DNA of 17,438 nt from Candidatus Minthomonas equi (GCA_018064575.1 JAGHUZ010000144.1:1-17438); one strand, 5' to 3'. Positions 1-8,331 are shown, counted from the first letter of the stretch. The notes: generated from the sequence alone by a model not told the origin. Numbers and translations: made by a program.

Positions 1-2249
1 CAGTCCATAGGAGATACCTGTATGGTGAAACGGTAATCCTTCAGCTGTGCCTTGCCCTGAGCGCTCTTGACGGAAGCAGGAGCCTTGGCCAGTTCCTCTT
101 CTGTCGCAAGGAACGGACGGATGGCAGCGTGAGGACATATATAAGCGCACTGGTTGCACTGAATACATTTTTCAGGGTCCCAAACAGGAACGTGTGTGGC
201 CACGCCGCGTTTCTCATATGCAGCGGTTCCCACCGGAATCGTACCGTCAGCATATTCACCGGTGAAAGCACTTACGGGAACATCATTGCCGTTCTGCGCA
301 TTGACCACGTCCGCTACGTTGCGAACCCACTCGGGAGCCAGTCTGTCGAATGATGCAGGACGGAACTTGGAGTGGATGGTCTTCCACTCCGCAGGAACGG
401 GAACTTCTTCGTATTCAGCTCCGCGATCCACGGCCGCATAATTCATACTGACCACCTTCTCACCCTTCTTGCCATAACTCTTGTCGATGGCTTTCTTCAT
501 ATAGGTGACTGCATCCGCATAGGGGATAATGCCCGTAATCTTGAAGAATGCGGACTGGAGAATGGTATTGGTCCTATTTCCGAGACCGATTTCCTCAGCT
601 ATCTTGGTAGCATTGATAATATAGAATTTAAGTTCCTTTTCAGCAATGACCTGCTTCACGCAGTCAGGCACCCTCTTCAACGTCTCCTCTACGGACCAAA
701 GACTGTTCAGAAGGAATGTCCCGTTCTTCTTGACACCCTTGAGGACATCGTACTTCTGAAGATACGAAGGAACGTGGCAAGCTATGAAATCGGCATTGGA
801 AACGAGGTAGGGAGATGTTATGCTTTCATCACCGAATCTCAGGTGAGAACAGGTATATCCGCCGGATTTCTTGGAATCATAGTCAAAATAACCCTGACAA
901 TACTTTGGAGTATGGGAACCGATAATCTGGATAGTGTTCTTGTTGGCACCGACCGTACCGTCAGAACCCAGGCCATAAAACTTGCATTCGTATGTTCCCT
1001 TCTTCGCCAGAGAGAATTCCTCGACCGTAGGAAGAGACTTGAACGTAACATCATCCGTAATACCGATGGTGAAATCGGTTTTAGGCTTCTTGTTCTTTAG
1101 ATTTTCGTAAACCGCCAGAATCTGGGCGGGTGTGGTGTCCTTGGAAGAAAGCCCATAACGCCCGCCGATGATATAGGGAGCGTCTTCACCCATATCTGCA
1201 AGAATGGACTTGATATCCACATAAAGAGGTTCTCCGACAGAACCGGGTTCCTTGCATCTGTCAAGCACAGCTATTCTCTTCACGCTCTTGGGAAGGACGC
1301 GGAGGAAATACTTGGCTGAGAAAGGACGATAAAGATGAACGGAAAGTATTCCGACTTTTTCACCTTTAGCCATAAGCATATCCACTACTTCACAAGCAGT
1401 TTCACATACCGAACCCATCGCCACTATTATGTTTCTGGCATCTTCCGCACCATAATATTCGAAAGGCAGATGATGACGACCGGTCAGTTCACCGAGTTCT
1501 CCCATATAACGGGCGACGATATCGGGAATAGCATCATAGTAGGCATTGCAGGCCTCGCGTGCCTGAAAATAAACGTCACCGTTCTGGGCAGTCCCCCTGG
1601 TCACAGGTTTGGCCGGATTCAGTGCACGGTTACGGAAATTTTCAAGAGCCTTGTCGCTAATCATTTTCTTCAGTTCGACCGGGTCAAGCTTTTCTATTTT
1701 CTGTATTTCGTGGGATGTCCGGAATCCGTCAAAGAAATGGACGAACGGCACACTTGATTTGATGGCTGACAGATGTGCCACAGCTGCCATATCGTGAGCT
1801 TCCTGAACACTGGATGACGCCAGCATAGCAAAACCCGTCTGGCGGCAGGCCATCACGTCCTGATGATCACCGAAAATGGAAAGGGCCTGAGTCGCGATGG
1901 AACGGGCCGTTACGTGGAAAACTGCGGGAAGTAGTTCCCCGGCTATCTTATACATATTCGGAATCATCAGAAGCAGACCCTGAGATGCCGTAAACGTGGA
2001 GGTAAGAGCCCCCGCCTGCAATGAACCGTGAACAGCTGCCGCCGCACCTGCCTCACTCTGCATCTCCACCACCTTCACCGTTTCACCGAAGAGGTTCTTT
2101 TCCCCATTGGCGGACCATTCATCCACACTTTCAGCCATAGGAGAAGAAGGAGTAATGGGATAAATGGCAGCCTGCTCGCTGAACCAATAAGCCACCTGTG
2201 CGGCAGCAGTATTGCCGTCACAGGTCATAAACACTTTTTCTTTAGCCAT
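1..2249 (-). CDS. nifJ: Pyruvate:ferredoxin (flavodoxin) oxidoreductase, N-terminal 749 residues (3' end beyond window)
   Basis: Single-chain PFOR, which oxidatively decarboxylates pyruvate with CoA to acetyl-CoA and CO2 and passes electrons to ferredoxin or flavodoxin; cytoplasmic, central to anaerobic metabolism. The ATG at 2249-2247 opens a frame with no stop to the window edge, so about 430 of the usual ~1180 residues are missing. Visible in order: the pyrimidine-binding domain with YPITPSSPMAE near residue 30, the IFGDHQDVM stretch, the CoA-binding and gamma-type domains, then the first ferredoxin-type cluster motif CIQCNQCAYIC with cysteines 695, 698, 701 and 705. The second ferredoxin motif and the thiamine-diphosphate domain lie outside. 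The last visible residues, VSPMD, match the family segment just before the next cysteines. A promoter lies about 55-85 bases upstream, and it appears to be transcribed separately from fabD. Identification is firm; physiological electron acceptor is not shown. Confidence 0.96.
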   Translation of the reverse strand, partial: MAKEKVFMTCDGNTAAAQVAYWFSEQAAIYPITPSSPMAESVDEWSANGEKNLFGETVKVVEMQSEAGAAAAVHGSLQAGALTSTFTASQGLLLMIPNMYKIAGELLPAVFHVTARSIATQALSIFGDHQDVMACRQTGFAMLASSSVQEAHDMAAVAHLSAIKSSVPFVHFFDGFRTSHEIQKIEKLDPVELKKMISDKALENFRNRALNPAKPVTRGTAQNGDVYFQAREACNAYYDAIPDIVARYMGELGELTGRHHLPFEYYGAEDARNIIVAMGSVCETACEVVDMLMAKGEKVGILSVHLYRPFSAKYFLRVLPKSVKRIAVLDRCKEPGSVGEPLYVDIKSILADMGEDAPYIIGGRYGLSSKDTTPAQILAVYENLKNKKPKTDFTIGITDDVTFKSLPTVEEFSLAKKGTYECKFYGLGSDGTVGANKNTIQIIGSHTPKYCQGYFDYDSKKSGGYTCSHLRFGDESITSPYLVSNADFIACHVPSYLQKYDVLKGVKKNGTFLLNSLWSVEETLKRVPDCVKQVIAEKELKFYIINATKIAEEIGLGNRTNTILQSAFFKITGIIPYADAVTYMKKAIDKSYGKKGEKVVSMNYAAVDRGAEYEEVPVPAEWKTIHSKFRPASFDRLAPEWVRNVADVVNAQNGNDVPVSAFTGEYADGTIPVGTAAYEKRGVATHVPVWDPEKCIQCNQCAYICPHAAIRPFLATEEELAKAPASVKSAQGKAQLKDYRFTIQVSPMD

Positions 2250-2302
2250 AAGTCTCTATATATTAATTCTTTACGTTAACTATCCTAAATTGTTGACGTA
2301 TT

Positions 2303-2334
2303 CAAAGATAGTAAAAATCTGCTTTGGATTGAAA
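2303..2334 (-). promoter_or_regulatory. Bacteroidota-type promoter for the pyruvate:ferredoxin oxidoreductase
   Basis: On the minus strand TATCTTTG (2310-2303) matches the Bacteroidota -7 consensus TAnnTTTG exactly. Upstream of it, after a 20-base spacer, lies TTTC (2334-2331), one base from the -33 consensus TTTG. Transcription would start near 2297, giving a leader of about 48 bases before the ATG at 2249. No Shine-Dalgarno sequence is seen in that leader, which is normal for the phylum. The -33 element falls inside the terminator hairpin of fabD. Confidence 0.6.
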
Positions 2335-2339
2335 AGCAG
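2312..2339 (-). terminator. Intrinsic terminator of fabD
   Basis: The minus strand reads a perfect 7-base-pair stem, CTGCTTT (2339-2333) with AAAGCAG (2325-2319), closed by a 7-base loop and followed by ATTTTT (2318-2313). It begins 14 bases after the TGA of fabD. A modest stem plus a U-run in the correct orientation fits a rho-independent terminator. Confidence 0.65.
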
Positions 2340-2353
2340 CATCATAATTATTT

Positions 2354-3280
2354 TCAGTCGTTTTGAGAAACGAATGACAAGCCCGCATCAGTCATCTCCA
2401 TTTCCGGGAAGAAATATTCCTTGGTACACCTCTTTATCAAGCCGCGCAGAACCTCGCCGGGGCCGAGTTCGATAAAGCTGTGTGCCCCATCGGAACACAT
2501 ATTGTGAACGGTAGCTGTCCAACGGACGGGAGAAGTCAGCTGCCGCAGAAGATTCTCCTTGATTTCCGCAGGGTCAATGTGTGGAAGAGCATCGACATTC
2601 TGGTAAACGGGGCAGACAGGTGCCTCGACCGGAGTCCTTTGAATGGCTTCAGCCAATTCCCTGGCAGCCGGTTCCATAAGCGGTGAATGGAATGCGCCCC
2701 CCACTTTCAACGGAAGAGCCCGTTTGGCCCCGGCGGCCCTGCACGCTGCGCAGGCCTGTTCCACGGCCTCCAATGTTCCCGAAATCACCACCTGTCCCGG
2801 AGAATTGTAATTCGCACTCACTACGATTCCCTCGCATCCCTGACACACTGAATCGACAGCATCATCCGCAAGACCTATAATGGCAGCCATAGTGGAAGGG
2901 GTGGACTCACAAGCTTTCTGCATAGCAAAAGCCCTGGCTGAGACCAATCTCAATCCATCTTCGAAAGCGATGGCTCCTGAAGCGACCAAAGCGGAAAATT
3001 CACCAAGAGAATGACCGGCCATCATATCGGGATGAAAATTCCTGACCACCGCAGCACATCCTACGGAATGAAGAAATACCGCAGGCTGTGTTACCTTCGT
3101 CTGCTTCAGCGCATCCTCATCCTCCCCGAACATTATGTCCGTTATCCTGAAACCCAGAATTTCATTGGCGGTTTCAAACATTTCCCTCACTTTCGGGAAA
3201 GAATCATACAAGTCTTTGGCCATCCCGGGCTTCTGAGCCCCCTGGCCTGGAAAAACATACGCAGTCTTATTCGCTTCCAT
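2354..3280 (-). CDS. fabD: Malonyl-CoA:ACP transacylase FabD
   Basis: Moves malonyl groups from malonyl-CoA to acyl carrier protein, supplying the extender unit for type II fatty acid synthesis in the cytoplasm. The 308-residue length is standard. Seen in the sequence: the N-terminal FPGQGAQ motif (residues 10-16), the nucleophile elbow GHSLGE with Ser91, Arg116 that holds the malonyl carboxylate, the AFHSPLM motif with catalytic His198, and Gln247, matching Ser92, Arg117, His201 and Gln250 of the E. coli enzyme. The gene stands alone: a tRNA on the opposite strand separates it from the next minus-strand gene, and a terminator follows it. Only 44 bases lie between its ATG and the tRNA, so its promoter must be in that space or inside the tRNA gene; I could not find a clear TAnnTTTG box for it. 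Confidence 0.97.
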   Translation of the reverse strand: MEANKTAYVFPGQGAQKPGMAKDLYDSFPKVREMFETANEILGFRITDIMFGEDEDALKQTKVTQPAVFLHSVGCAAVVRNFHPDMMAGHSLGEFSALVASGAIAFEDGLRLVSARAFAMQKACESTPSTMAAIIGLADDAVDSVCQGCEGIVVSANYNSPGQVVISGTLEAVEQACAACRAAGAKRALPLKVGGAFHSPLMEPAARELAEAIQRTPVEAPVCPVYQNVDALPHIDPAEIKENLLRQLTSPVRWTATVHNMCSDGAHSFIELGPGEVLRGLIKRCTKEYFFPEMEMTDAGLSFVSQND

Positions 3281-3302
3281 TCTTTATTTCGTTCAATTTT
3301 TA

Positions 3303-3310
3303 TACATTTG
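3303..3310 (+). promoter_or_regulatory. -7 promoter box of the tRNA-Arg gene
   Basis: TACATTTG matches the Bacteroidota -7 consensus TAnnTTTG and ends 14 bases before the first base of the tRNA, a sensible distance for a start of transcription with a very short leader. The -33 region, expected at about 3279-3284, holds only a poor match (TTCT), so the assignment rests on the -7 box and its position. Confidence 0.5.
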
Positions 3311-3324
3311 CATTTCCATTCATC

Positions 3325-3399
3325 GCCTCCGTAGTTTAATGGATAGAATGAAAGATTCCGGTTCTTTTGGTTGGGGTTCGATTCCCCACGGGGGTACCA
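3325..3399 (+). tRNA. tRNA-Arg, anticodon CCG
   Basis: A full cloverleaf folds by eye. The acceptor stem pairs GCCTCCG (3325-3331) with CGGGGGT (3389-3395), with two G-T wobbles. The D arm GTTT-AATGGATA-GAAT follows. The anticodon stem AAAGA/TCTTT encloses the loop TTCCGGT, giving anticodon CCG, which reads the arginine codon CGG. The variable loop is 4 bases, and the T arm is TGGGG-TTCGATT-CCCCA. The discriminator is A and the 3' CCA is encoded (3397-3399). It is a stand-alone tRNA, divergent from fabD and convergent with the HdeD-family gene. Confidence 0.95.
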
Positions 3400-3401
3400 G
3401 C

Positions 3402-3437
3402 AGGAATTGACATCCCGTCAATTCCTTATTTATTTTC
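3402..3437 (+). terminator. Intrinsic terminator of tRNA-Arg
   Basis: AGGAATTGAC (3402-3411) pairs perfectly over 10 bases with GTCAATTCCT (3417-3426) around a 5-base loop, then comes the T-rich tail TTATTTATTTT on the plus strand. It begins 3 bases after the encoded CCA, as for many tRNA terminators. The same hairpin lies directly after the stop codon of the convergent HdeD-family gene (TAA at 3428-3426, whose last base is the outer pair), but there is no U-run on that side, so it would at best stabilise that transcript's 3' end. Confidence 0.75.
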
Positions 3438-4010
3438 CACTTCTTCGTACGAAACTTCCTCCACCGTTTCCTGAGTAACCATCTTACGGGACTTTCCGAA
3501 TACCACGAATTCGAATATTCCATATACCACGATGGATATTCCGAACAGTACGAACACGGCATTGGAAGATTTATCAGGCATAAAAAACATCCCTATGCCA
3601 AGCGCGGTAATCAGAATCGGGAAGATGAAGGCGCTTTTTCTGATATTGCCGGTATTCTTCCGGGCTGAAACCGTCTCCACGAGAGAAGCGATTCCGAATA
3701 CAAGAAGCATAAAACCGAACAGGAATGTGATGAGATTCACGAAAAAATCCCTGAATATCAACAACAACACTCCAAAAATTATATCCAGGAATCCGTTAAT
3801 GGCCAAAAGATTCAGAACATTCCCCTCTTTTCCGAAATTTGACCGTATCAGCGCTGAAAGACCGAGGACAATAACTATGACGCCCAAGATGAGGCAAGTA
3901 TATTCCTTAGCTTTATCCGGCCAGATAATGAATGCGATGCCCAGAAGAATCGTAAGTGCTCCCCTGACGAAACCGTACGAACGGTCTATGACAAGATTGA
4001 AAGGTTTCAT
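3426..4010 (-). CDS. HdeD-family (DUF308) integral membrane protein
   Basis: A 194-residue protein with six predicted membrane-spanning segments, roughly residues 14-30, 38-57, 66-86, 90-111, 126-144 and 150-170, separated by short charged loops such as SARKNTGNIRKS near 115-126. The repeated pattern of helix pairs with short turns, and the FxxG and FGIxxxV motifs, are those of the HdeD/DUF308 family, whose founder in E. coli is linked to acid resistance at high cell density; the molecular function is unknown. The C-terminal ~20 residues are acidic and likely cytoplasmic. It follows fabG by 19 bases and is the last gene of the guaB-to-fabG cluster, before a convergent tRNA. No separate promoter is obvious. 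Family assignment is from overall pattern, not from a catalytic motif. Confidence 0.8.
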   Translation of the reverse strand: MKPFNLVIDRSYGFVRGALTILLGIAFIIWPDKAKEYTCLILGVIVIVLGLSALIRSNFGKEGNVLNLLAINGFLDIIFGVLLLIFRDFFVNLITFLFGFMLLVFGIASLVETVSARKNTGNIRKSAFIFPILITALGIGMFFMPDKSSNAVFVLFGISIVVYGIFEFVVFGKSRKMVTQETVEEVSYEEVENK

Positions 4011-4029
4011 TATTCAAAAAATTACAGTA

Positions 4030-4773
4030 TTACGACATTCCTCCATCTATGCGGATGACCTGTCCCGATACATACGATGACAAATCCGATGCCAGAAACA
4101 GCACCACTTTCGCGATTTCATCCGGCTCTGCCCCGCGACGCAGAGGTATTCTGTCGCACCAGCTCTTGAGTACATCCTCGGGCAGTTGCCCGGTCATTTC
4201 CGTCATCACGAAACCAGGGGCCACGGCATTCGCACGAATGTTCCTTGAACCCATCTCTTTGGCTATGGATTGGGCGAGTGCTATCATACCGGCCTTGGAT
4301 GCAGAATAATTGCATTGCCCTGCATTCCCGGCCACCCCCACAATGGAAGAAATATTAATGATACTGCCTGAACGCTGCCGCGCCATAACAGGCACTACCG
4401 CGTGACAGAAATTGAAAGCGGATTTCAGATTTACGGTCAGAACGGAATCCCACTGCTGTTCACTCATACGCATCAAAAGGCCGTCACGGGTAATGCCGGC
4501 ATTATTCACGAGAACATCTATATGACCGAAATCCTTCAGAATCTGCGTTATCACTTCGTGTGTCTGTTCGAAATCGGACGCATCCGACACATATCCGCGA
4601 CAGGTGACACCGCATTCGCTTATCTCCCTCTGAGTATTTTTAAAAGTCTCATCTTCCACCAAATCCGTAAACGCGATATCCGCCCCCTCACTGGCCAGAC
4701 GGAGAGCTATCGATTTACCTATTCCACGGGCAGCGCCCGTTATCAAGGCTGTTTTTCCTGACAAAAGTTCCAT
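4030..4773 (-). CDS. fabG: 3-oxoacyl-ACP reductase FabG (short-chain dehydrogenase)
   Basis: NADPH-dependent reduction of 3-oxoacyl-ACP in type II fatty acid synthesis, cytoplasmic, normally a tetramer. The 247 residues show the complete classical SDR set: cofactor motif TGAARGIG (12-19), NNAG (90-93), Asn115, and the catalytic Ser143, Tyr156 and Lys160 in ISS...YSASK. The region around residues 95-105 (TRDGLLMRM) and the C-terminus (VSGQVIRIDGGMS) are typical of FabG rather than of other SDRs. The ATG lies one base after the TGA of the OstA-like gene (TGATATG), which suggests translational coupling. Being the only fatty acid gene in this cluster, it could be a second FabG paralogue with a narrower substrate, which the sequence cannot decide. 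Confidence 0.93.
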   Translation of the reverse strand: MELLSGKTALITGAARGIGKSIALRLASEGADIAFTDLVEDETFKNTQREISECGVTCRGYVSDASDFEQTHEVITQILKDFGHIDVLVNNAGITRDGLLMRMSEQQWDSVLTVNLKSAFNFCHAVVPVMARQRSGSIINISSIVGVAGNAGQCNYSASKAGMIALAQSIAKEMGSRNIRANAVAPGFVMTEMTGQLPEDVLKSWCDRIPLRRGAEPDEIAKVVLFLASDLSSYVSGQVIRIDGGMS

Positions 4774-4774
4774 A

Positions 4775-6961
4775 TCAATCTTTCTTTTTGATTATTTTCT
4801 GCTCAAAATCCGCACTGACATCCGGCATAATTTTACCATCCCCTTCCATATCAGTCTCCCCGGAACTTTTAACCGGCCTCCCCGGCTTGGGACGCCAGAT
4901 GATAGGTTCCCTTTCATTTATACATTTCAAGACATCTTCCATATAGCCGGCAAAGAATTCACCGGTATATGGAAATGACGGAAACTGTTCTTCATCAAGT
5001 ACCGTCTGCCGGACGGACGGACGCAGGATTTGCGCAGTTACGGCGAAACGGTCAGCCGGCCTCTTTTCCTTATACCATCCGTAACCTTTCAATTTCATTT
5101 TTTCCGGGTCCTCCTTCCACAGTTTCCTGACAGGATAGGCATCACTCTTGACGGATTCCATATAAAGCATTTTCTGGACCTCACCGTTCTTGAAAGTCAC
5201 GTTCATAATTTTGGCATCCTTCTGATTCATCATCGTAACGACAGAATCCTCTTCCATAAAAAACAGTGCCTGCACTCCTCCGACAGCATCAAAGCGTCTC
5301 AAGGCACTTCCGTCGGAGGTAAAATAAGCGGTCATTTCAGGAGATTTTATCTGATGATAATATTTGTCCGGACTATGCTCGGACACTATCATGGCATTTG
5401 ACAACATTATACCCCTGTCGATGGAGCCGTTACGTATAACGAACTGCATACTGTCCGCATTAAGCTGAGTCTTGATATCCTTCCACACTATAGGAGCGCG
5501 GTAAAGCCTGACGATAGAATCCAAAGTGGAATATTCCAGGGAATCGCAGACCATCTGCATATTCGATTTATACATCCTCACGTTATGGAATCCGTGGAAG
5601 AACTGGACCTGAGCGGTATCTTTCCAATTTTTCGACACCGAATCCATAGCAGCCACCATCGCCGAATCAGGTCCGAATTCCGCATCGAAAATAAAAAGTG
5701 AATCAGCCATCGAAAGTGAATCACAGACCATAGCCATCGACTCAAGAGGCGAAAGTGTATCAGCCTTCGCCACAGTGGAAACCTCCGATGCCGGAGAAGT
5801 TTCACCCTTCCGCCCGCCGGGCTTTCCAAACGGTCCTCTGCGTTCTGCAGATTCTCTTGCTTCTCTGGCCGCTGCTGCCGCGGCGGCTTCAGATGCAGCA
5901 TTCGCCCTCTTATTGAGTACCACATCGACATTAAGGGTTTCAAGTCTGCTTTCGGCATTGGCCACCTCATCCTTGACCTGATATTTCATCAAATATTCGA
6001 ATATAAGGGTATCCGCCCTGACAAAAATGGTATCGGCCACTCCATTAGCGACGGAATCCTTCTGAATTCCGATAACGGAAGGATTTTCGGAAAGAAAAAC
6101 CTTTCTCGGCGAATCGTAATAATCCAGAAAACCGCCCGCTGCCATCGCATTGTGGACTGTATCAAGCACCTGGACATCCCGGTACATTTTCACATTGCCA
6201 CCCCTGCGGTCATACCGGACTTCATCGCACCAACCTTCATAAGTATCTGTCTGCATATACACACCATCATCGAAACACACAAGTTCAGATATCCTGTCAT
6301 ACCACCCCCCATCGGAACGGATATGATTTTTTCCGAACCAAGCCTTGGCATTGTTTCTGAATGTAGCCAGCTCCCGGCCGGTTTCGTAATGCAGGGTATC
6401 GCAGGTAAAAAACGCCGAATCGGAAAACATCTCCACCTCATTTGAAAATGTGAACAAATCCGACTTCGACTCGAAACGGCCGTCAAGACTTTCGATGACA
6501 TTTCCGTCTTTGTCTCTCATCGATGCTCCCTCACGGAAATAAGCGATACTGTCACGGGTATTGTAGTCAAGATTGCGAGTCCTGAGAATATTGCTGTCCT
6601 TATCTTCCAACTGCACCAACACACCTCGGAAGGTAGCCAAATCCGCAGGAATATCATAATGAAGTTTGTCAGATGAAAGTATGGTATTCTCCTGCACTAT
6701 CTGCACGTGACCTACGGCATCTATGAATTCATCCTCCACGTGCCAGAGTGCAGTGTCGCAGTACAGATAAGTATTGTTATGAAGAAATATTACGTCTCCC
6801 TCCACTTTCCGCAGAGTCTTCCCTCCCTCTTCGAGAATCCGGGCACGGGAAGCGGTCAGAAGACGAACCAAAGAGTCGTTCACCTCCTGCTGAGTCTGCT
6901 GAGAGAATGCGCTGAGTGACGTAGAAAGCAGAATCGTCAGAAGCACCGTAATCCGATGCAT
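4775..6961 (-). CDS. OstA/LptA-like periplasmic protein
   Basis: A 728-residue secreted protein of the OstA/LptA fold, the beta-jellyroll that in LptA and the N-terminus of LptD carries lipopolysaccharide across the periplasm. Residues 1-21 form a signal peptide (MHR, a hydrophobic core, then SAFSQQ). Residues ~45-330 carry repeated short strands of the OstA type, such as GDVIFLHNNTYLYCDTA and FFTCDTLHYETGRELATF. Residues ~350-400 are a low-complexity Ala/Glu/Arg-rich insertion, after which OstA-like strands resume. I see no C-terminal beta-barrel, so it is not a full LptD. The start was chosen at the ATG at 6961-6959, which overlaps the TGA of the upstream chaperone gene (TGATG); an in-frame ATG at 6973, four codons upstream, is the alternative. 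The C-terminus is Lys-rich (KIIKKKD). Role in LPS transport is inferred from family and context. Confidence 0.85.
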   Translation of the reverse strand: MHRITVLLTILLSTSLSAFSQQTQQEVNDSLVRLLTASRARILEEGGKTLRKVEGDVIFLHNNTYLYCDTALWHVEDEFIDAVGHVQIVQENTILSSDKLHYDIPADLATFRGVLVQLEDKDSNILRTRNLDYNTRDSIAYFREGASMRDKDGNVIESLDGRFESKSDLFTFSNEVEMFSDSAFFTCDTLHYETGRELATFRNNAKAWFGKNHIRSDGGWYDRISELVCFDDGVYMQTDTYEGWCDEVRYDRRGGNVKMYRDVQVLDTVHNAMAAGGFLDYYDSPRKVFLSENPSVIGIQKDSVANGVADTIFVRADTLIFEYLMKYQVKDEVANAESRLETLNVDVVLNKRANAASEAAAAAAAREARESAERRGPFGKPGGRKGETSPASEVSTVAKADTLSPLESMAMVCDSLSMADSLFIFDAEFGPDSAMVAAMDSVSKNWKDTAQVQFFHGFHNVRMYKSNMQMVCDSLEYSTLDSIVRLYRAPIVWKDIKTQLNADSMQFVIRNGSIDRGIMLSNAMIVSEHSPDKYYHQIKSPEMTAYFTSDGSALRRFDAVGGVQALFFMEEDSVVTMMNQKDAKIMNVTFKNGEVQKMLYMESVKSDAYPVRKLWKEDPEKMKLKGYGWYKEKRPADRFAVTAQILRPSVRQTVLDEEQFPSFPYTGEFFAGYMEDVLKCINEREPIIWRPKPGRPVKSSGETDMEGDGKIMPDVSADFEQKIIKKKD

Positions 6962-8331
6962 CACTTGAGCCACTCTTTTCTATGGAACTCACAACCCGCA
7001 AACATAGGGTCGATGACGATGTATGCGGATTTTATTTTTTCATCGAGAAAATCAGATATAGCCTTCTCCCTTGCGCGCATAACCGCCATATCGGAAAGAA
7101 GTTGCAAATCCTGTTCTATGTCAGCGGTATGAGAAGGAATTTCCTTGTCAAACTTGATGATTTTATACATAGTATTTCCATTGCGGCCTTCATTGTCACT
7201 GGATTCAAAAGGTTCCGATATATCCCCGATTTTCATATTCCTCAGAACTTTATAATCCTCCGGTTTCAACTGGTCCTTCTCGAAAAGGGCAGAGCCGGTA
7301 TGAGGATCGGACAGGACTCCACCATTTGTTCTCGTGGCAGGATCCTGGGAAAAGAATCGTGCGGCATCGAAAAAAGTGAGACTGTCTTCTATCATCACAT
7401 TCTTTATACTGTCAAGTTTGGCAAATCCGGCCTTTCTGTCCTCCTCGCCATAATGAAGCTGTAAAAGCAGGTGACGCGCATTGAACATATCACCATCCTT
7501 TTCTATCATTTGAATCAGGTGGAATCCGTCCGGCGTCTCCACGATGGGAGAAACCTGACCGACCTTGAGAGACATAGCCGCATCGGAAAACTGAGGCCAG
7601 TAAATGGTTTTGGACATCATACCCAATTCACCTCCGCGCATACTGTTGCTCGGATCTTCAGAATAGAGTGATGCCAATACGGAAAACTTCTCCCCGTTGA
7701 GTATTCTCTCACGAAAATCCAGAAGACGTTCCTTGACAGCCATCTCCGCCTTCTTTTTATCCGGATAAACTGCTATCTGGCTTATCTGATACTGAGTCGA
7801 TACCACAGGCAGACTGTCCTTCGGAATAGTTCTGTAAAACTCTTTGACCTGCTTCGGAGTCAGTTCTGACACATTTCCGGCTATAGTTCTCTGCATCTCC
7901 TGCACCAGCCCCTGTTCGTTAAGCACATCGCGCCACTCCTGACGAAGTCTGTGCAGTTTCTTCCCGAAATACTTCTCCACCTCTTCCTGCCCGCCAAGCT
8001 GCTTCATAGCCCTGCTGATACGTTCTTCCAGATTTGCTTCCACCATTTCGGCATTCACGGTCAAGGAATCCTCTTTGGCCTGGGTAAGATAAATTTTGGA
8101 TTCCAGCATCTGTTCCAGAATCATACACCTGAGATTCTTCTCCGATACATACCCCTGCACCTGCATCATCTGCGCTTCAGCTTCCAATTCAGAGAGCTGA
8201 ATCATTTCAGCTCCTACTACAGCTACTGTTCTGTCTATGACATTATCATATCTCTGAGCCGAAACGGGAAGCGGCACGAAAGCCGTGACAATACCGATTA
8301 AAAACAAAATACGAACTGTCCTCATAATCAT
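6961..8331 (-). CDS. surA: SurA-like periplasmic chaperone / parvulin-type peptidyl-prolyl isomerase
   Basis: A 456-residue protein with a signal peptide (residues 1-25, ending PVSA-Q), a SurA_N-like helical chaperone region (~28-165), and two parvulin-type rotamase domains. The first (~177-278) is well conserved, with FSVLASLYSEDP, GGELGMM, and a final PDGFHLIQM. The second (~285-395) is more divergent, with ARHLLLQLH, FSQDPATRTNGGVL, and a C-terminal helical end. This order equals that of SurA, which escorts unfolded outer-membrane proteins to the BAM complex. The ATG at 8331 overlaps the TGA of the upstream gene by four bases (ATGA); a second ATG two codons later is possible. It is followed by the OstA-like gene, as in the surA-lptD arrangement of proteobacteria. 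Confidence 0.88.
   Translation of the reverse strand: MIMRTVRILFLIGIVTAFVPLPVSAQRYDNVIDRTVAVVGAEMIQLSELEAEAQMMQVQGYVSEKNLRCMILEQMLESKIYLTQAKEDSLTVNAEMVEANLEERISRAMKQLGGQEEVEKYFGKKLHRLRQEWRDVLNEQGLVQEMQRTIAGNVSELTPKQVKEFYRTIPKDSLPVVSTQYQISQIAVYPDKKKAEMAVKERLLDFRERILNGEKFSVLASLYSEDPSNSMRGGELGMMSKTIYWPQFSDAAMSLKVGQVSPIVETPDGFHLIQMIEKDGDMFNARHLLLQLHYGEEDRKAGFAKLDSIKNVMIEDSLTFFDAARFFSQDPATRTNGGVLSDPHTGSALFEKDQLKPEDYKVLRNMKIGDISEPFESSDNEGRNGNTMYKIIKFDKEIPSHTADIEQDLQLLSDMAVMRAREKAISDFLDEKIKSAYIVIDPMFAGCEFHRKEWLK

Noticed and set aside
372..1100. Long plus-strand open frame of 242 codons
   Set aside because: It lies antisense to the pyruvate:ferredoxin oxidoreductase, has no recognisable motif, and no promoter box or start context; the minus-strand protein is unmistakable.
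4011..4029. Possible promoter before the HdeD-family gene (TAATTTTTTG)
   Set aside because: It has two extra bases compared with TAnnTTTG, and its position only a few bases from the ATG would leave almost no leader.
5860..5910. GC-rich repeat-like stretch in the OstA-like gene
   Set aside because: It consists of mixed alanine codons in a low-complexity protein segment, not a tandem DNA repeat with a fixed unit.
6962..6973. Four-residue longer start of the OstA-like protein
   Set aside because: The ATG at 6961 forms a TGATG stop-start overlap with the preceding gene and leaves a normal signal peptide, so it is preferred. The longer form cannot be excluded.
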